From NCBI GenBank assembly GCA_030141605.1, contig JAQGDQ010000075.1, forward strand, positions 64,001-124,000: DNA of 60,000 bases, in the 5' to 3' direction. Positions 42,501 through 51,692 of the stretch are shown here, one piece after another. Made by a program: the position numbers and the translations under genes. The number at the start of each line of letters is the position of its first letter. Positions within the stretch are counted from its first letter, which is position 1. Origin of the DNA: Tubiluchus corallicola. Its lineage: Eukaryota > Priapulida > Priapulimorpha > Priapulimorphida > Tubiluchidae. The notes beneath the pieces were generated by a model, which saw only the letters and a program-made list of their open reading frames with translations, was not told the origin of the DNA and searched no databases.

Positions 42501-44351
42501 TCCCAGTAAAGTAAGTTTGCCTCTCCACCTGATTATGATTGGCGTGTAGGAATGAACCGCAAAAGTATTTAGATTATCATTGTTGTACGTGCAGGGATTT
42601 CCTTACAAATTTGGGTGAAGAAAACTAAAATTTTAAGTGTTAGCAAAATAGGAAGAGACGGGAAGGTGTAACATGTATCCCGTCCACTGTTGGTACTCTC
42701 GTTGTTGCCCCGAAGGGCGTTTCACTTGCTTGCAGCTTCTCTTCTCTGTACAAGAGTGACGTTGACAAAAATAGTTAACTTTACATTATATTAGAAATAG
42801 TAGCGTTCCTGTTGAAAAACTTGTGGAATTAACGCATGTCAATATGTAATGCGTTGTGAAGGCTCTACTCCTGGACGCTACCTTTTTTATCTCTAATTCT
42901 ACAGATAATTGGTCGACTTAGATAAAGTTAATAATAACTAGGTAGAGTTAGCTTTTAGATAAACTCGATTAAGCATTCCAGAGCAAAAGTGAATATTGCT
43001 GAGTTGAGACAAATGGCAATCTGCGTTGCACCACCTTGTGTATTTCAACTTTTTTAACCTCACTTATTTTGTCAAACATCTGCTTTACTTTTTGAAAGGA
43101 ACCCCTGTCTTTGTCTACCATTTTGACAATAAAATAGCATCTGACAATATTTATAGCACATATATGTATTGTAAAATTATTAATAATTATAGTTTTTGAT
43201 GCAGTTTAATAAAACTTAGGTTGTAAATCTGTCTCAAATAATAATCTCGAGCCTCATTCTGTGCGGTCAACTTTTAAATATTGTCTGTACAAACTTGATG
43301 GTGAAGGAATTCATTTCCACTGCTGACAAACTGACATTTAAGATGAAATTTTATACGTCACGATAAAGAATTTTTTCCAAATTCGCGGATACCGCATTTT
43401 GCGAACTTTACGAAAAAGTATTTACGTAAAATTATATGACCAGACAATGGCCCAACTGTGTGCTGTAATCAGGCACTAAATTTCAGAATTGGGACTGAAT
43501 TACAAAGGACTTGGCGTGCGGCTGTGTTCAACAAAAAGGCGTCTCGTTTTTTGGTAAAATGGAGGTTATGCGTAAATGTTAGGGGCATCTTAACATTGAA
43601 AGTTGACTCTTGTTCTTCTAAGGCTGACATATTCATTCAACATTCTGTTATCTGACTAAACTGAATTGTTTTTTTGTAGTCTTATACAGCGTTTATAATT
43701 ATGCATATCATGTTCCAATACAAGTCGCTGGAAAAGCAAAAAACAATGCTGATATACAGATCCCTGATTGGATAAAAAACTTGGCCGTCCTGCGCACGCC
43801 GTACAAAATAGAACTCATTTCTATTTAGGGCGGCCGTTGTCGTCACGGCCACGTCCATAAATTCCGTGTATCATCTTTCATTTGAAATTAATGTAGTTTA
43901 ATTTGGGCTGTAATTTTAACACGGCCGACGTCGGCTGGTTTGTATATTTCGGCGGTCGTATGTTTTTTTTATATTACGGTGTTACCAGAGGTGTGTTTTT
44001 ACGGTTTAGCTGCAAACGGTTTCGCAATTAAACAATGCGTTCAGGCGCATTTAAGTTTAATGATGAAACAGTACCCGCTTGGACTCCGCATTACGTTATG
44101 AAGTTTTCTAAACTTTAACGGCAAAGAAAATTTTCACAGAGCTATTTGTAATACGGAGAGAAGTTAGAAAAAGTAAACCAGCAAGCGCCGTTTACAAACT
44201 CAACCATCTTAGAGTTAGAGGGATTTCCTTGATAGTGAGCCAGGCCCGGTCACGTCATAAAGTTTTCGTTGTGCAGTCCCAGCGTTTGGGTGCTGGATTC
44301 CGGCTTGCAAATTTGCCGATTCGTATGTAGTCAAAAGCATATCTGCATAGC

Positions 44352-44385
44352 AATAATAATAATAATAATAATAATAATAATCATG

Positions 44386-44466
<81 letters not shown>
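44352..44466. repeat. (AAT)n microsatellite, about 115 bp
   Basis: Nearly pure AAT/ATA repeat with a single TCATGA interruption near 44381-44386. Poly-Ile translations on both strands are artefacts. Confidence 0.98.
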
Positions 44467-45199
44467 GTATTGAAGAATGAGTTCATATTCATCGATAACT
44501 TACCCAACTTCACCAGGCTTCATTGTTATTCGAATTTTAGAGAGAACATTAGATGATTACAGGGTAGAAATAGCAAATGCCACACTTATTTCTGATGATG
44601 TAATTATAACCGGTCACTCACCCACACCAATGTCATCAACATGGTCATCAAAGTGTTTTTATTGCCTCTAAATTGCAATGACGACATTTTTACTTTTTCA
44701 TTCTGTGTAATACATTAATCATTTACACATGACATAAAAGCGGAATGTGTTATTAAATAAATCAAAATTTAAGTGAATGGACGACAGATTTTCTTAGTAT
44801 GTAATAGAGAGCAATAGAGTCGTAGGTTGGTCAAGGTACCGAGTCTTTATCGGCGCTCTTAGTAGTTAAGCATCTTTGATTCGTGTCTAATTTGAGGTAT
44901 GCCTGCACCGTCCGCATTGCGCAGTCTCGATTAGTTTGGCAAGTTCAAGTTAAATTGACCAATTGTCGACAATTTCGAACATATGTAAAAATGACCTAAA
45001 TGCTTAATTGCGATCGATTTATATATATGGGTTAGTTATGAATAGCTGCGACAGTTTTGAAAAAATAACAGTACTTCATAAACTCTGTAATGAATCGCAC
45101 GTTGCTTAGATTCATACTTTGTATGGCCTTGCCTCATAATTTCTGCAGCTAACTTACATCCAGTAACACGCCAGAGCTAAGCTTCAGCGTTAAAGCCAG

Positions 45200-45262
45200 A
45201 CGACAGCTGAGTGGTCAAGGTGTTTGCTTGCGGGCGAAGTTATGCAACGTCAAACCTGATTA
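45200..45262 (+). mobile_element. tRNA-like SINE head (weak)
   Basis: AGCTGAGTGGTCAAGG (45205-45220) matches the D-arm/A-box of Leu/Ser-like tRNAs used by SINEs. A degenerate B box (ACGTCAAACCTG) follows about 32 bp later. The element is upstream of the second PR-domain exon and its ends are not resolved. Confidence 0.3.
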
Positions 45263-45544
45263 GTAATAGCGTAAGTTAACGTCGAGAAAACTGTTTTCAG
45301 GCGGTTTCATCTACAGGCTGCCACGCTGCCATGTATTTCTCTCGTTGAAAAAGGATAGGGCCCAGATACGAAAGTGGCTAAAATTTCTCTGTCGGTTTCA
45401 TGTCTTTATTTTAGAGGCCATTCTTGGAAAATAATCGGTCACCCAATGCCTGTGTTTATTAAGAGACTTTGTCATTGAGTGCTTGCAGTACACAAACTTT
45501 GTGAAAAAAGGTACCATCGTCTGTAATGAGTGTGTTATTTTCAG

Positions 45545-45653
45545 GTATATTATAAGGCTATCAAAGATATTGAAGCTGGCGAAGAGATGCTACTTTATGA
45601 AAGGGATGCCGTGTATCCGGAAAGTGAATTAGAAAACATGCCACTGGAAGAAG
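45545..45653 (+). CDS. Prdm3/16: Prdm3/16 exon encoding the end of the PR domain
   Basis: This 109-nt exon follows a TTATTTTCAG acceptor and ends at AAG|GTAGGC. It begins in phase 0 and leaves one base for the next exon. It encodes residues 46-81, including VYYKAIKDIEAGEEMLLY and then AVYPESELENMPLEE. I recall the human PRDM16 equivalent as IYYKVIKDIEPGEELLVHV followed by GVYPLG, so the match to PRDM3/16 rather than other PRDM classes is close. The acidic I-x-AGEE-x-L motif closes the PR fold. The reading frame runs open past the donor to 45718, but that extension is intronic: the phase-1 join to 48502 regenerates a Gly and leads straight into zinc finger 1. Confidence 0.92.
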
Positions 45654-46244
45654 GTAGGCCTTCGAATATTCATTTATTAGGTCAGCACTACACAGTTCTC
45701 TTTTTGATGTTAACTTAATGTGTTTCATGTGGTAGCACTAACATGGAGACTTACTATTTTTTATCTGTTATGATGACATTGTTATTGTACAGTTACACAA
45801 AGGCATTAGCTTAAATAAAAAAATAAAAAATTCAAATTTAAAAGAATTATAGTAATGTGCAGCCAATAATATGCCTAATTGACATTTTCTTTTTTTATTT
45901 TACGACAATGATAAAAATGCGCATATTTGCACGTTTCCTTCCCCTTGGCAAGGAGATAATGTATGGCGCGGAAAAATGGGTCCTGAGTCAGGATTTGAAC
46001 TTGCCGTTTTCAATTTATGGATAAGAAAAACATACTTTTATTCAAAGTGAATTACGATGAAAAAGTATGTTATAATGACTTATTGTTATATACAATGACA
46101 TATGACTTACTAAGCTATTGGTATGTGGCATATCTCATAACATGCTGATATAATAAGGGAGAATTCGTCAGTAAAATTTAAATAACCGTTTTAATAAACT
46201 GAAAACTTAAAAGTGCCTATAAGTAATCGACTAGTTAATTAATA

Positions 46245-46312
46245 ACTAAATTATATGTAAATAGTTTGTTACATTTCTACTAAATTATATTTAAATAGTT
46301 TGTTACATTTCT
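46245..46312. repeat. 34-bp tandem duplication
   Basis: Two adjacent 34-bp units (46245-46278 and 46279-46312) beginning ACTAAATTATAT differ at one base (G/T). Confidence 0.9.
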
Positions 46313-46470
46313 ATGTGACAGTTTAATGGTTGTCTTTCTGCGCTGCATTATGCCATTTAAACTGAATGGAAGTTTGCAGTTAACTTGAATAGCTTAACTG
46401 AATTTTTTATATTTGCTCAAATGCTTTATGGTGATTTTGACCACCATGAGGCTTTTAATCAGGACATTTA

Positions 46471-46499
46471 CTACTACCACTACTACTACTACTACTACT
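46471..46499. repeat. (CTA)n microsatellite
   Basis: About nine CTA/CCA units in the intron before the zinc-finger exons. Confidence 0.9.
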
Positions 46500-48501
46500 T
46501 AATCAGAAATACAGCTGTACAATGCCTGCAGTTTCCACACATAATTACTTGTTGGTGTCAAACAGTATTCCAGTAGAAGGCGTGAAATATTTAGACATGA
46601 TTACTGAACGAACATTTACACGTGTTAATTATACACTTATTCGTTATTGATTATTTTCTAATTTTTGAAATCTGGTAATTTTTTTGTCATCGACCCAGTT
46701 GCATGTCACGTTCAACCAACATCCTAATCATACATCACTGTCCAAAATTCGGTTCGCACAAGGTGTTTTTATTATTTATGTCACCTCAGCCTCCTTTCAT
46801 CATATCGTCCGGACGACAGCTATCGTCCGGAATCCGGAAATGTTGCGTTACGTCTGCGCAAGTGGCTCCACTGCCCTGGACAGCAAGGTCGTTAAAACCC
46901 AGAGCATGGAACTTTAATAATTATTGCTGCACAATATAACGTAATTACCCATCTCCTGCCATGCGCTATAACTGCACATCATGGGCAATAAACTGGTGTA
47001 GTTCAAATCTAAAGGCTGGTTAACACACGTGCGCCGTGACAGGTCGTAAAAACTGACGTATAATTACATGTCGCAAATATTTATTTACGAACTAAAACAC
47101 GTTTTAAGTTGTTTTTTAATTCGTATGGCCTAAAACACCTCTCTCTATATTATAGTTGCAATCAATTTACGTCTGTTATACCTATGATTTCACTGAATTA
47201 ACAATGTCATCAACGAGGTCGTCCTCTGGTTATAATTGCTGCGTAATTAGAGAGCACTGTGTCGTAAAAATTGTCCCAAACGTGACTGGCTACGTTCACA
47301 AGTATTAAGTGAATATCTGAATTAAAAAAGTAATATTACTAATGAGAACATGTTGTGTCACTTACATACTAGGCTTATGATAGCACTATCACTATTTTGG
47401 AAATTAGTTTTCGGTTTTTCCTTTCTATATAAGCTCCGTGCGTCTACTTTTACATATGAAAGCCCAATTTTCTCTTACTTTAAGATATATTTTATTATCT
47501 CCAACGCGTATCAAAATTGTTATACGAGGAATGGTGACAATATCTCATAATATACTGATAAAAAAGGAAGTTTTTTAGTAACAAAATTTAAATAACTGCT
47601 TTAATGAAATAAACTGTTAAAATTATCTATCATCCAATCGCGGGCCATGATACAAATTTATACAAATTATTTTGTTTCAATATTTTACGTCACTTTTGAC
47701 GTGACATTGTACATATAATAAACGTAACGTTATTGAACGTTAATAAACAGTCATTTTAGAAATATTATTACTGTACAGGCTTCAATGATTCTTGTATTAA
47801 GATTATTAATTCTTTTACGGATTTTTACACGTTACAAACAATAATATTTATTTAAGCGTAGCACTTCGACGCATTGAAGACACTGTATATATATCATAGC
47901 AACACTAAAATAATGATTATTAAGGTGAAATCATCATATAAGTTCAAGCCACCTTTCTTACTATACAAAAAAGATGTATTTTCACCTTCGTGAGACCTCT
48001 TTTAAACAGTGGTTTATAGTCGTGAAGAAGTAGTCATGAGACCTCCTTTTTATAGTAACCACACAAATAACGTATAGGGTTTTAAAACTCCCTCATTATT
48101 CTTAAACACTTATTAAAAATTATTAACGATTGCAACAGGAATCAGAATGACAATTTAGTGGGTGAGTCTGATGATTTTACTGACATCAAACTTGTCTTGA
48201 TAACTCTACTCCAGAAATTTTAATTTAAACGTGTACGCTCTTTTCTATATATAGCCATGATGCGCTTTTACACTTTTCCTTTAGTCAGGATTGTAGTAGG
48301 AAGAAACGATGGAAAACTTCAAACATATAGCACAAAAAATTCTCACAATTTACCACGCGACGATTGGCTACAAAGAAAATTGAAAATCAAATTAATGAGT
48401 ACTTATGACTATATTGTCAGTATAAACGTTACTAGCTTTAATGCAGTCAATGGCTTCAGTGAAGCCAATTCTTAAGGATTTTAACAAGTATTTTCTTGCA
48501 G

Positions 48502-48706
48502 GTACCAAACAGTATGATTGTAAATGTGGAGAGACATTCCGTTCCAAGGTAGCTCTTCGACGACATGAGACGTATGCATGCGGTAATCAGAACGCCATTT
48601 ATACCAAATTAAATGAAGAGTTTAAGCAAAGTCAGGCGTCTGATGCGGATGGCTTGACCAGTGTCCACTGTTCGGACTGCGATATAGAATTTCTTAGCGA
48701 ATCAAG
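48502..48706 (+). CDS. Prdm3/16: Prdm3/16 exon: zinc finger 1 and first part of finger 2
   Basis: This 205-nt exon begins after a TTTTCTTGCAG acceptor and supplies two bases of the split Gly 82. It encodes residues 83-149 and the first two bases of Arg 150. Zinc finger 1 (residues 86-108) is degenerate: Cys88 and Cys90 are separated by one residue instead of two, and the last ligand is Cys108 (H-x4-C). The H-x4-C ending is a known feature of finger 1 in vertebrate PRDM16. Finger 2 begins with CSDC at 138-141. The exon must end after AG at 48706, with the intron starting GCAAGT. Only this junction gives the normal C-x2-C-x12-H-x3-H spacing in finger 2. The frame otherwise stops at 48717-48719. 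Confidence 0.9.
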
Positions 48707-48712
48707 GCAAGT
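48707..48712 (+). other. Non-canonical GC splice donor (AG|GCAAGT)
   Basis: The sequence AAG|GCAAGT at the exon end is the classic consensus of a GC-AG intron. The only nearby GT (48711) would leave the exon in phase 0, whereas the acceptor at 48995/48996 needs two carried bases, so the GT would shift the frame. The GC donor yields Arg 150 and an intact zinc finger 2. Known biology: GC-AG introns are a small minority of animal introns and are spliced by the major spliceosome. Inference from frame only. Confidence 0.82.
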
Positions 48713-48829
48713 AGATTAACTTTTAATATCTCTCATGGTTGACGCCAGGCGGGAAAAAGTCAAAATATATAACATACATTATTTACCTTCATTCCATTCC
48801 ATTCTTGTGTTTTTCCCCTTCTTTCGCCC

Positions 48830-48885
48830 TCTCTTTATCTCTCTCTCTCTCTCGCTCTCGCTTTTTTTCTCTCTTGCATTATTCA
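48830..48885. repeat. CT-rich tract in the 289-bp intron
   Basis: CTCTCT and TTTTTTCTCTC run inside the GC-AG intron 48707-48995. It may add to the pyrimidine content of this short intron but lies about 110 bp from the acceptor. Confidence 0.85.
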
Positions 48886-48995
48886 ATTTTTCTCTTCCTT
48901 GTTTATCTGTCACTGTTTCATTCCATTGATTAATGTTCTCTTTATCATTCTCATACTATTCAGACATTCGTTTACTTTAATCCTTAATTTTACAG

Positions 48996-49143
48996 ATACA
49001 AAGAGCACATGCAGGAGCACACCAAGGACAGAGATTATGCTTGTGAAGAATGTCCTCGAGTGTTTAATTGGAAATCAAATCTTCTGAGACACCAGGCATC
49101 ACATGCAACGGAGCGTCGATTCGCATGCGAAAATTGTGACAAG
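48996..49143 (+). CDS. Prdm3/16: Prdm3/16 exon: end of finger 2, finger 3, start of finger 4
   Basis: This 148-nt exon follows a TTAATTTTACAG acceptor. Its first base completes Arg 150, and it then encodes residues 151-199. It gives the two histidines of finger 2 (H154, H158), all of finger 3 (residues 164-186, YACEECPRVFNWKSNLLRHQ then ASH), and the CENC knuckle of finger 4 (C194, C197) ending in D-K. Human PRDM16 and EVI1 have the near-identical AFNWKSNLIRHQ in finger 3. The exon ends at AAG|GCATGT, a second GC donor, and joins in phase 0 to [11 protein letters not shown], which is the family's own finger 4 sequence. Confidence 0.92.
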
Positions 49144-49149
49144 GCATGT
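49144..49149 (+). other. Second non-canonical GC splice donor (AAG|GCATGT)
   Basis: Joining after AAG at 49143 gives CENCDK then [11 protein letters not shown], with the exact finger spacing seen in vertebrate EVI1/PRDM16. The GT at 49148 would shift the frame. An alternative GT at 49174 (CCG|GTATAA) is in phase 0 but would insert ten residues (ACSSSHPCSP) between the cysteines and histidines of finger 4 and break its spacing. The GC donor is therefore preferred, though the weak GT donor is not formally excluded. Confidence 0.72.
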
Positions 49150-49472
49150 TCATCCTCACATCCTTGCAGCCCGGTATAACTAAGTATAGTATGCTTAAAA
49201 GCAGGGCTTTCAGACTTTTCAGTCACATCAATTAATGCCATTTGATGATAGTTTATGAAATATTCAACAAAACTGAAAGTCTTGTTTTGCTGTTGTGTAG
49301 CTAGCCAGGTAATGTTGCATGTTGCTTAAATCTTGCATCATATTTTTTACACTGTATAATTATCATTTTAAGTTATGTAAATGGCAAAATAGTGATTTGA
49401 TTTGTTTCTCAAATCTTGTAGTTCTGAATATCCTGACAAATAGGTGGTTTATCATTTCTTTATTATTTTCAG

Positions 49473-51692
49473 GTTTTTACAGATGCAAGTAACTTACAGA
49501 GACACATACGCACGCAGCATCATGGTGCCCGGTCACATGCCTGCACTGAATGTGGAAAAGCATTTGCAACATCCAGTGGACTCAAGCAGCACACACACAT
49601 TCACAGCAGTGTCAAACCATTCCAGTGTGAAGTTTGTCTAAAAGCCTACACTCAGTTCTCAAACCTCTGCAGACACAAGCGGATGCATGCAGATTGTCGC
49701 ACACGAATTAAGTGTAAAGACTGTGGGCAGTCTTTTTCAACAGTAACATCACTGAGTAAGCACAAAAGATTCTGTGAGGGTGCTCTACGCAATGGTCTCG
49801 CTCCATATTATCCCAATGTACCAGTTACTGAAAAACCGCCCATTAGTGTTCCAAGTCCAGTTACTCCTGGACAACCTTTCCCTAGTATATATGGCCTCCG
49901 TCCAAGTGGAATGCCACTTTACCCAATGGCATATCCTTTTATGCCTCATCCCATGATGCAGTTTCCGCATCTGCCACCACCTCCTCGATTTATTCCACAA
50001 ATATCGCCATCTCTAAGCAATGCCAGAAATCAGCTAGAAAAAGTGGAGAGTGTTAAAAACAGAGCAGAAAAGCATGGCAGTGAAGGATCAGAAGGCAGTG
50101 AGCTGTCAGAACTGAGTTCACCTTGTGGCAGCAGTTTGGACACTAGCACTGGCTCTGATGCTGACAGTGAGCGTGAACATGATGGCAAAGAGAAACATAG
50201 CGAAGAAGTTAAGTCATCACCATTATTGACAAAGGCATTGCTTCAAAATGGGCCACGTCCTGAATATACTCCTACTAAGGTATCACCAAGACCAACAGGA
50301 TATAACCAAGAGTCATCTGCTAACAAATCATATGCTGTTGTACAAAAGAGCAAACTCACTGAATCGCCACTGGATCTCAGTGTGAGGAAAGAGGTTTGGC
50401 CATCTAAAGAAACACACAAAACTCATGTATTTGGAGAAAGAAAATATGAAGTGGAGCAGAAACCAGCCACTCCAAAACCTGTTAGCCCTACTGTGAAGCA
50501 ACCCATACCACAATCACCAATAGAAAAAATGATGAGCATAACTACAAGCCAATCTAATATGATTCCACCCCCCTTGCCCGGACTTTCTTTATCTAACCGT
50601 CTACCATTTCCACCTCGTTTCCCATTTCCCAATCCAGGATTAATGGGTAATATTAACTTGGAATTATTAAGAAAGCAGTTTGAGATGTCTCATCCATCTT
50701 TGCTACAGAGTCGAATGCCTTATTCGCAACGCCAACTCACATTTCCGCCCTACCCGAACCACGCTGGCAAAATTAAGGAGCGGTATGGATGTAAATTTTG
50801 TGGGAAAATATTCCCACGTTCAGCAAATCTTACTAGACATTTGAGGACCCACACAGGAGAACAACCATATAAATGCAAGTATTGCGAGCGTTCGTTTAGC
50901 ATATCATCAAACTTGCAAAGACACGTTCGAAACATTCACAACAAAGAGAAACCATTCAAATGTTCCATGTGCGAACGATGCTTTGGTCAACAAACAAATT
51001 TAGACCGCCACTTGAAGAAGCATGAAACCGAGGGACCAAATCTCACTACAACTTCTCCAGATTCTAACTTGGATGAGAAGGATGAATCTTACTTTGAAGA
51101 GATTCGTAACTTCATCGGGAAAGTGACTGATCAAGACCAGGAGCCTCATACCCAGTTGGATCCAAATTTTTCCATAATTGATCAACTGGAAAAGAAATCA
51201 CATTCTCGAAGTTCTAGTCCAGAAGGAGAATCAATCCACACAAATTCAAGTGATGAAGTTGAGGATGCTACAGATAAATGTACTGGCTTAGAGAAAAATA
51301 ACAACATGTCCGTCATACTAAATGGAGGTGCTGGGTCTGGTCTACTCCTCACACCTAGCTCAACAAACTTTGCTGGCCCTGTATCACCGTCACGTCATCC
51401 TGGAATGGTTTTTCATGAGCAGTTGAAGACAAATGCAGACTCCACCCACTTTAACCCCCTGGCAGAAAAGCTGGGAAATTATCATAACATATATGAACTG
51501 ATGCTTGGAAAAGCAACTCGGTGTGCCATTTGCCAAAAGGAGTTTTCACTGCCAGAGAAACTTTATATTCACTTTCGAGAGGTGCATAGTGATTTATGCA
51601 AGCCATACCCCTTTTTTGATCACTTGAGTAGTGAAAGGACCAGTATACCACACCAGGCTCCCAAGGAACAGGTGGATAAAACTGCACCTTAA
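49473..51692 (+). CDS. Prdm3/16: Prdm3/16 terminal coding exon: fingers 4-11, CtBP motif, stop
   Basis: This 2,220-nt exon after a TATTATTTTCAG acceptor encodes residues 200-938 and the TAA stop. Fingers 4-7 (192-215, 221-243, 249-271, 278-300) contain family signatures such as [20 protein letters not shown] and [14 protein letters not shown]; finger 7 is C2HC. The linker has a Pro/Met/Phe-rich stretch near residues 315-370, then a Ser/acidic patch containing [15 protein letters not shown] CtBP-binding PLDLS lies at residues 498-502 (50367-50381) and a HVFGERK box follows. Fingers 8-10 (637-659, 665-688, 694-716) are almost identical to EVI1/PRDM16 fingers ([36 protein letters not shown]). 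[13 protein letters not shown] is the conserved post-finger motif. A further C2H2 finger sits at 881-904. Finger cluster 8-10 in EVI1 binds ETS-like GA-rich sites; this is family knowledge, not shown here. Confidence 0.96.
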   Translation, partial: VFTDASNLQRHIRTQHHGARSHACTECGKAFATSSGLKQHTHIHSSVKPFQCEVCLKAYTQFSNLCRHKRMHADCRTRIKCKDCGQSFSTVTSLSKHKRFCEGALRNGLAPYYPNVPVTEKPPISVPSPVTPGQPFPSIYGLRPSGMPLYPMAYPFMPHPMMQFPHLPPPPRFIPQISPSLSNARNQLEKVESVKNRAEKHGSEGSEGSELSELSSPCGSSLDTSTGSDADSEREHDGKEKHSEEVKSSPLLTKALLQNGPRPEYTPTKVSPRPTGYNQESSANKSYAVVQKSKLTESPLDLSVRKEVWPSKETHKTHVFGERKYEVEQKPATPKPVSPTVKQPIPQSPIEKMMSITTSQSNMIPPPLPGLSLSNRLPFPPRFPFPNPGLMGNINLELLRKQFEMSHPSLLQSRMPYSQRQLTFPPYPNHAGKIKERYGCKFCGKIFPRSANLTRHLRTHTGEQPYKCKYCERSFSISSNLQRHVRNIHNKEKPFKCSMCERCFGQQTNLDRHLKKHETEGPNLTTTSPDSNLDEKDESYFEEIRNFIGKVTDQDQEPHTQLDPNFSIIDQLEKKSHSRSSSPEGESIHTNSSDEVEDATDKCTGLEKNNNMSVILNGGAGSGLLLTPSSTNFAGPVSPSRHPGMVFHEQLKTNADSTHFNPLAEKLGNYHNIYELMLGKATRCAICQKEFSLPEKLYIHFREVHSDLCKPYPFFDHLSSERTSIPHQAPKEQVDKTAP

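Larger units (their letters stand above)
28832..45544 (+). other. Large Prdm3/16 intron (16.7 kb)
   Basis: Bounded by CAG|GTAAGC and TTATTTTCAG|GTA, phase 0. It holds the weak SINE head at 29235, TAGGCCTA at 29498-29505, the gag-like relic at 34448, the hairpin at 35052, the flanked insert at 38944, the E-box/POU cluster at 39511 and the AAT repeat at 44352. No other exon is recognised. Vertebrate MECOM also has very long 5' introns and an internal promoter for a form without the PR domain; none can be pointed to here. Confidence 0.75.
45654..48501 (+). other. Prdm3/16 intron (2.8 kb, phase 1)
   Basis: Bounded by AAG|GTAGGC and TTCTTGCAG|GTACC. It contains the 34-bp tandem repeat and the CTA repeat. 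A B-box-like sequence on the minus strand near 45980-46000 (AGTTCAAATCCTG) hints at an old SINE. Confidence 0.85.
28697..51692 (+). other. Prdm3/16: Gene span of Prdm3/16 (MECOM/EVI1-PRDM16/hamlet) orthologue, 5'-incomplete
   Basis: The span covers five recognised coding exons and four introns: 28832-45544 (16.7 kb), 45654-48501 (2.8 kb), 48707-48995 (289 bp) and 49144-49472 (329 bp). Intron phases are 0, 1, 2 and 0, and every junction restores a conserved family sequence. The joined product from the window is 938 residues: half of the PR domain (about 1-75), zinc fingers 1-7 (86-300), linker with CtBP motif (498-502), fingers 8-10 (637-716) and an extra finger (881-904). Vertebrate PRDM16 and MECOM proteins have the same 7+3 finger layout, and invertebrates usually carry one co-orthologue. 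Family members act in the nucleus as sequence-specific regulators. The start codon and first half of the PR domain are missing from this annotation. Confidence 0.93.

Noticed and set aside
44269-44556. Poly-Ile frames on both strands
   Set aside because: They are produced by the AAT microsatellite.
44823-44895. Possible tRNA or SINE head (GGTTGGTCAAGGT then GATTCGTGTCT)
   Set aside because: Both boxes are poor and spacing is too long for a confident call.
45654-45718. Continuation of the second PR exon to the stop at 45718 as a truncated protein
   Set aside because: The frame after AAG|GTAGGC has no family similarity, and splicing to 48502 restores a Gly and finger 1. An early-stop isoform cannot be excluded but has no support.
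48711-48716. GT donor for the exon ending near 48706
   Set aside because: It gives the wrong phase for the 48996 acceptor and would break zinc finger 2; the GC donor four bases upstream fits frame and finger spacing.
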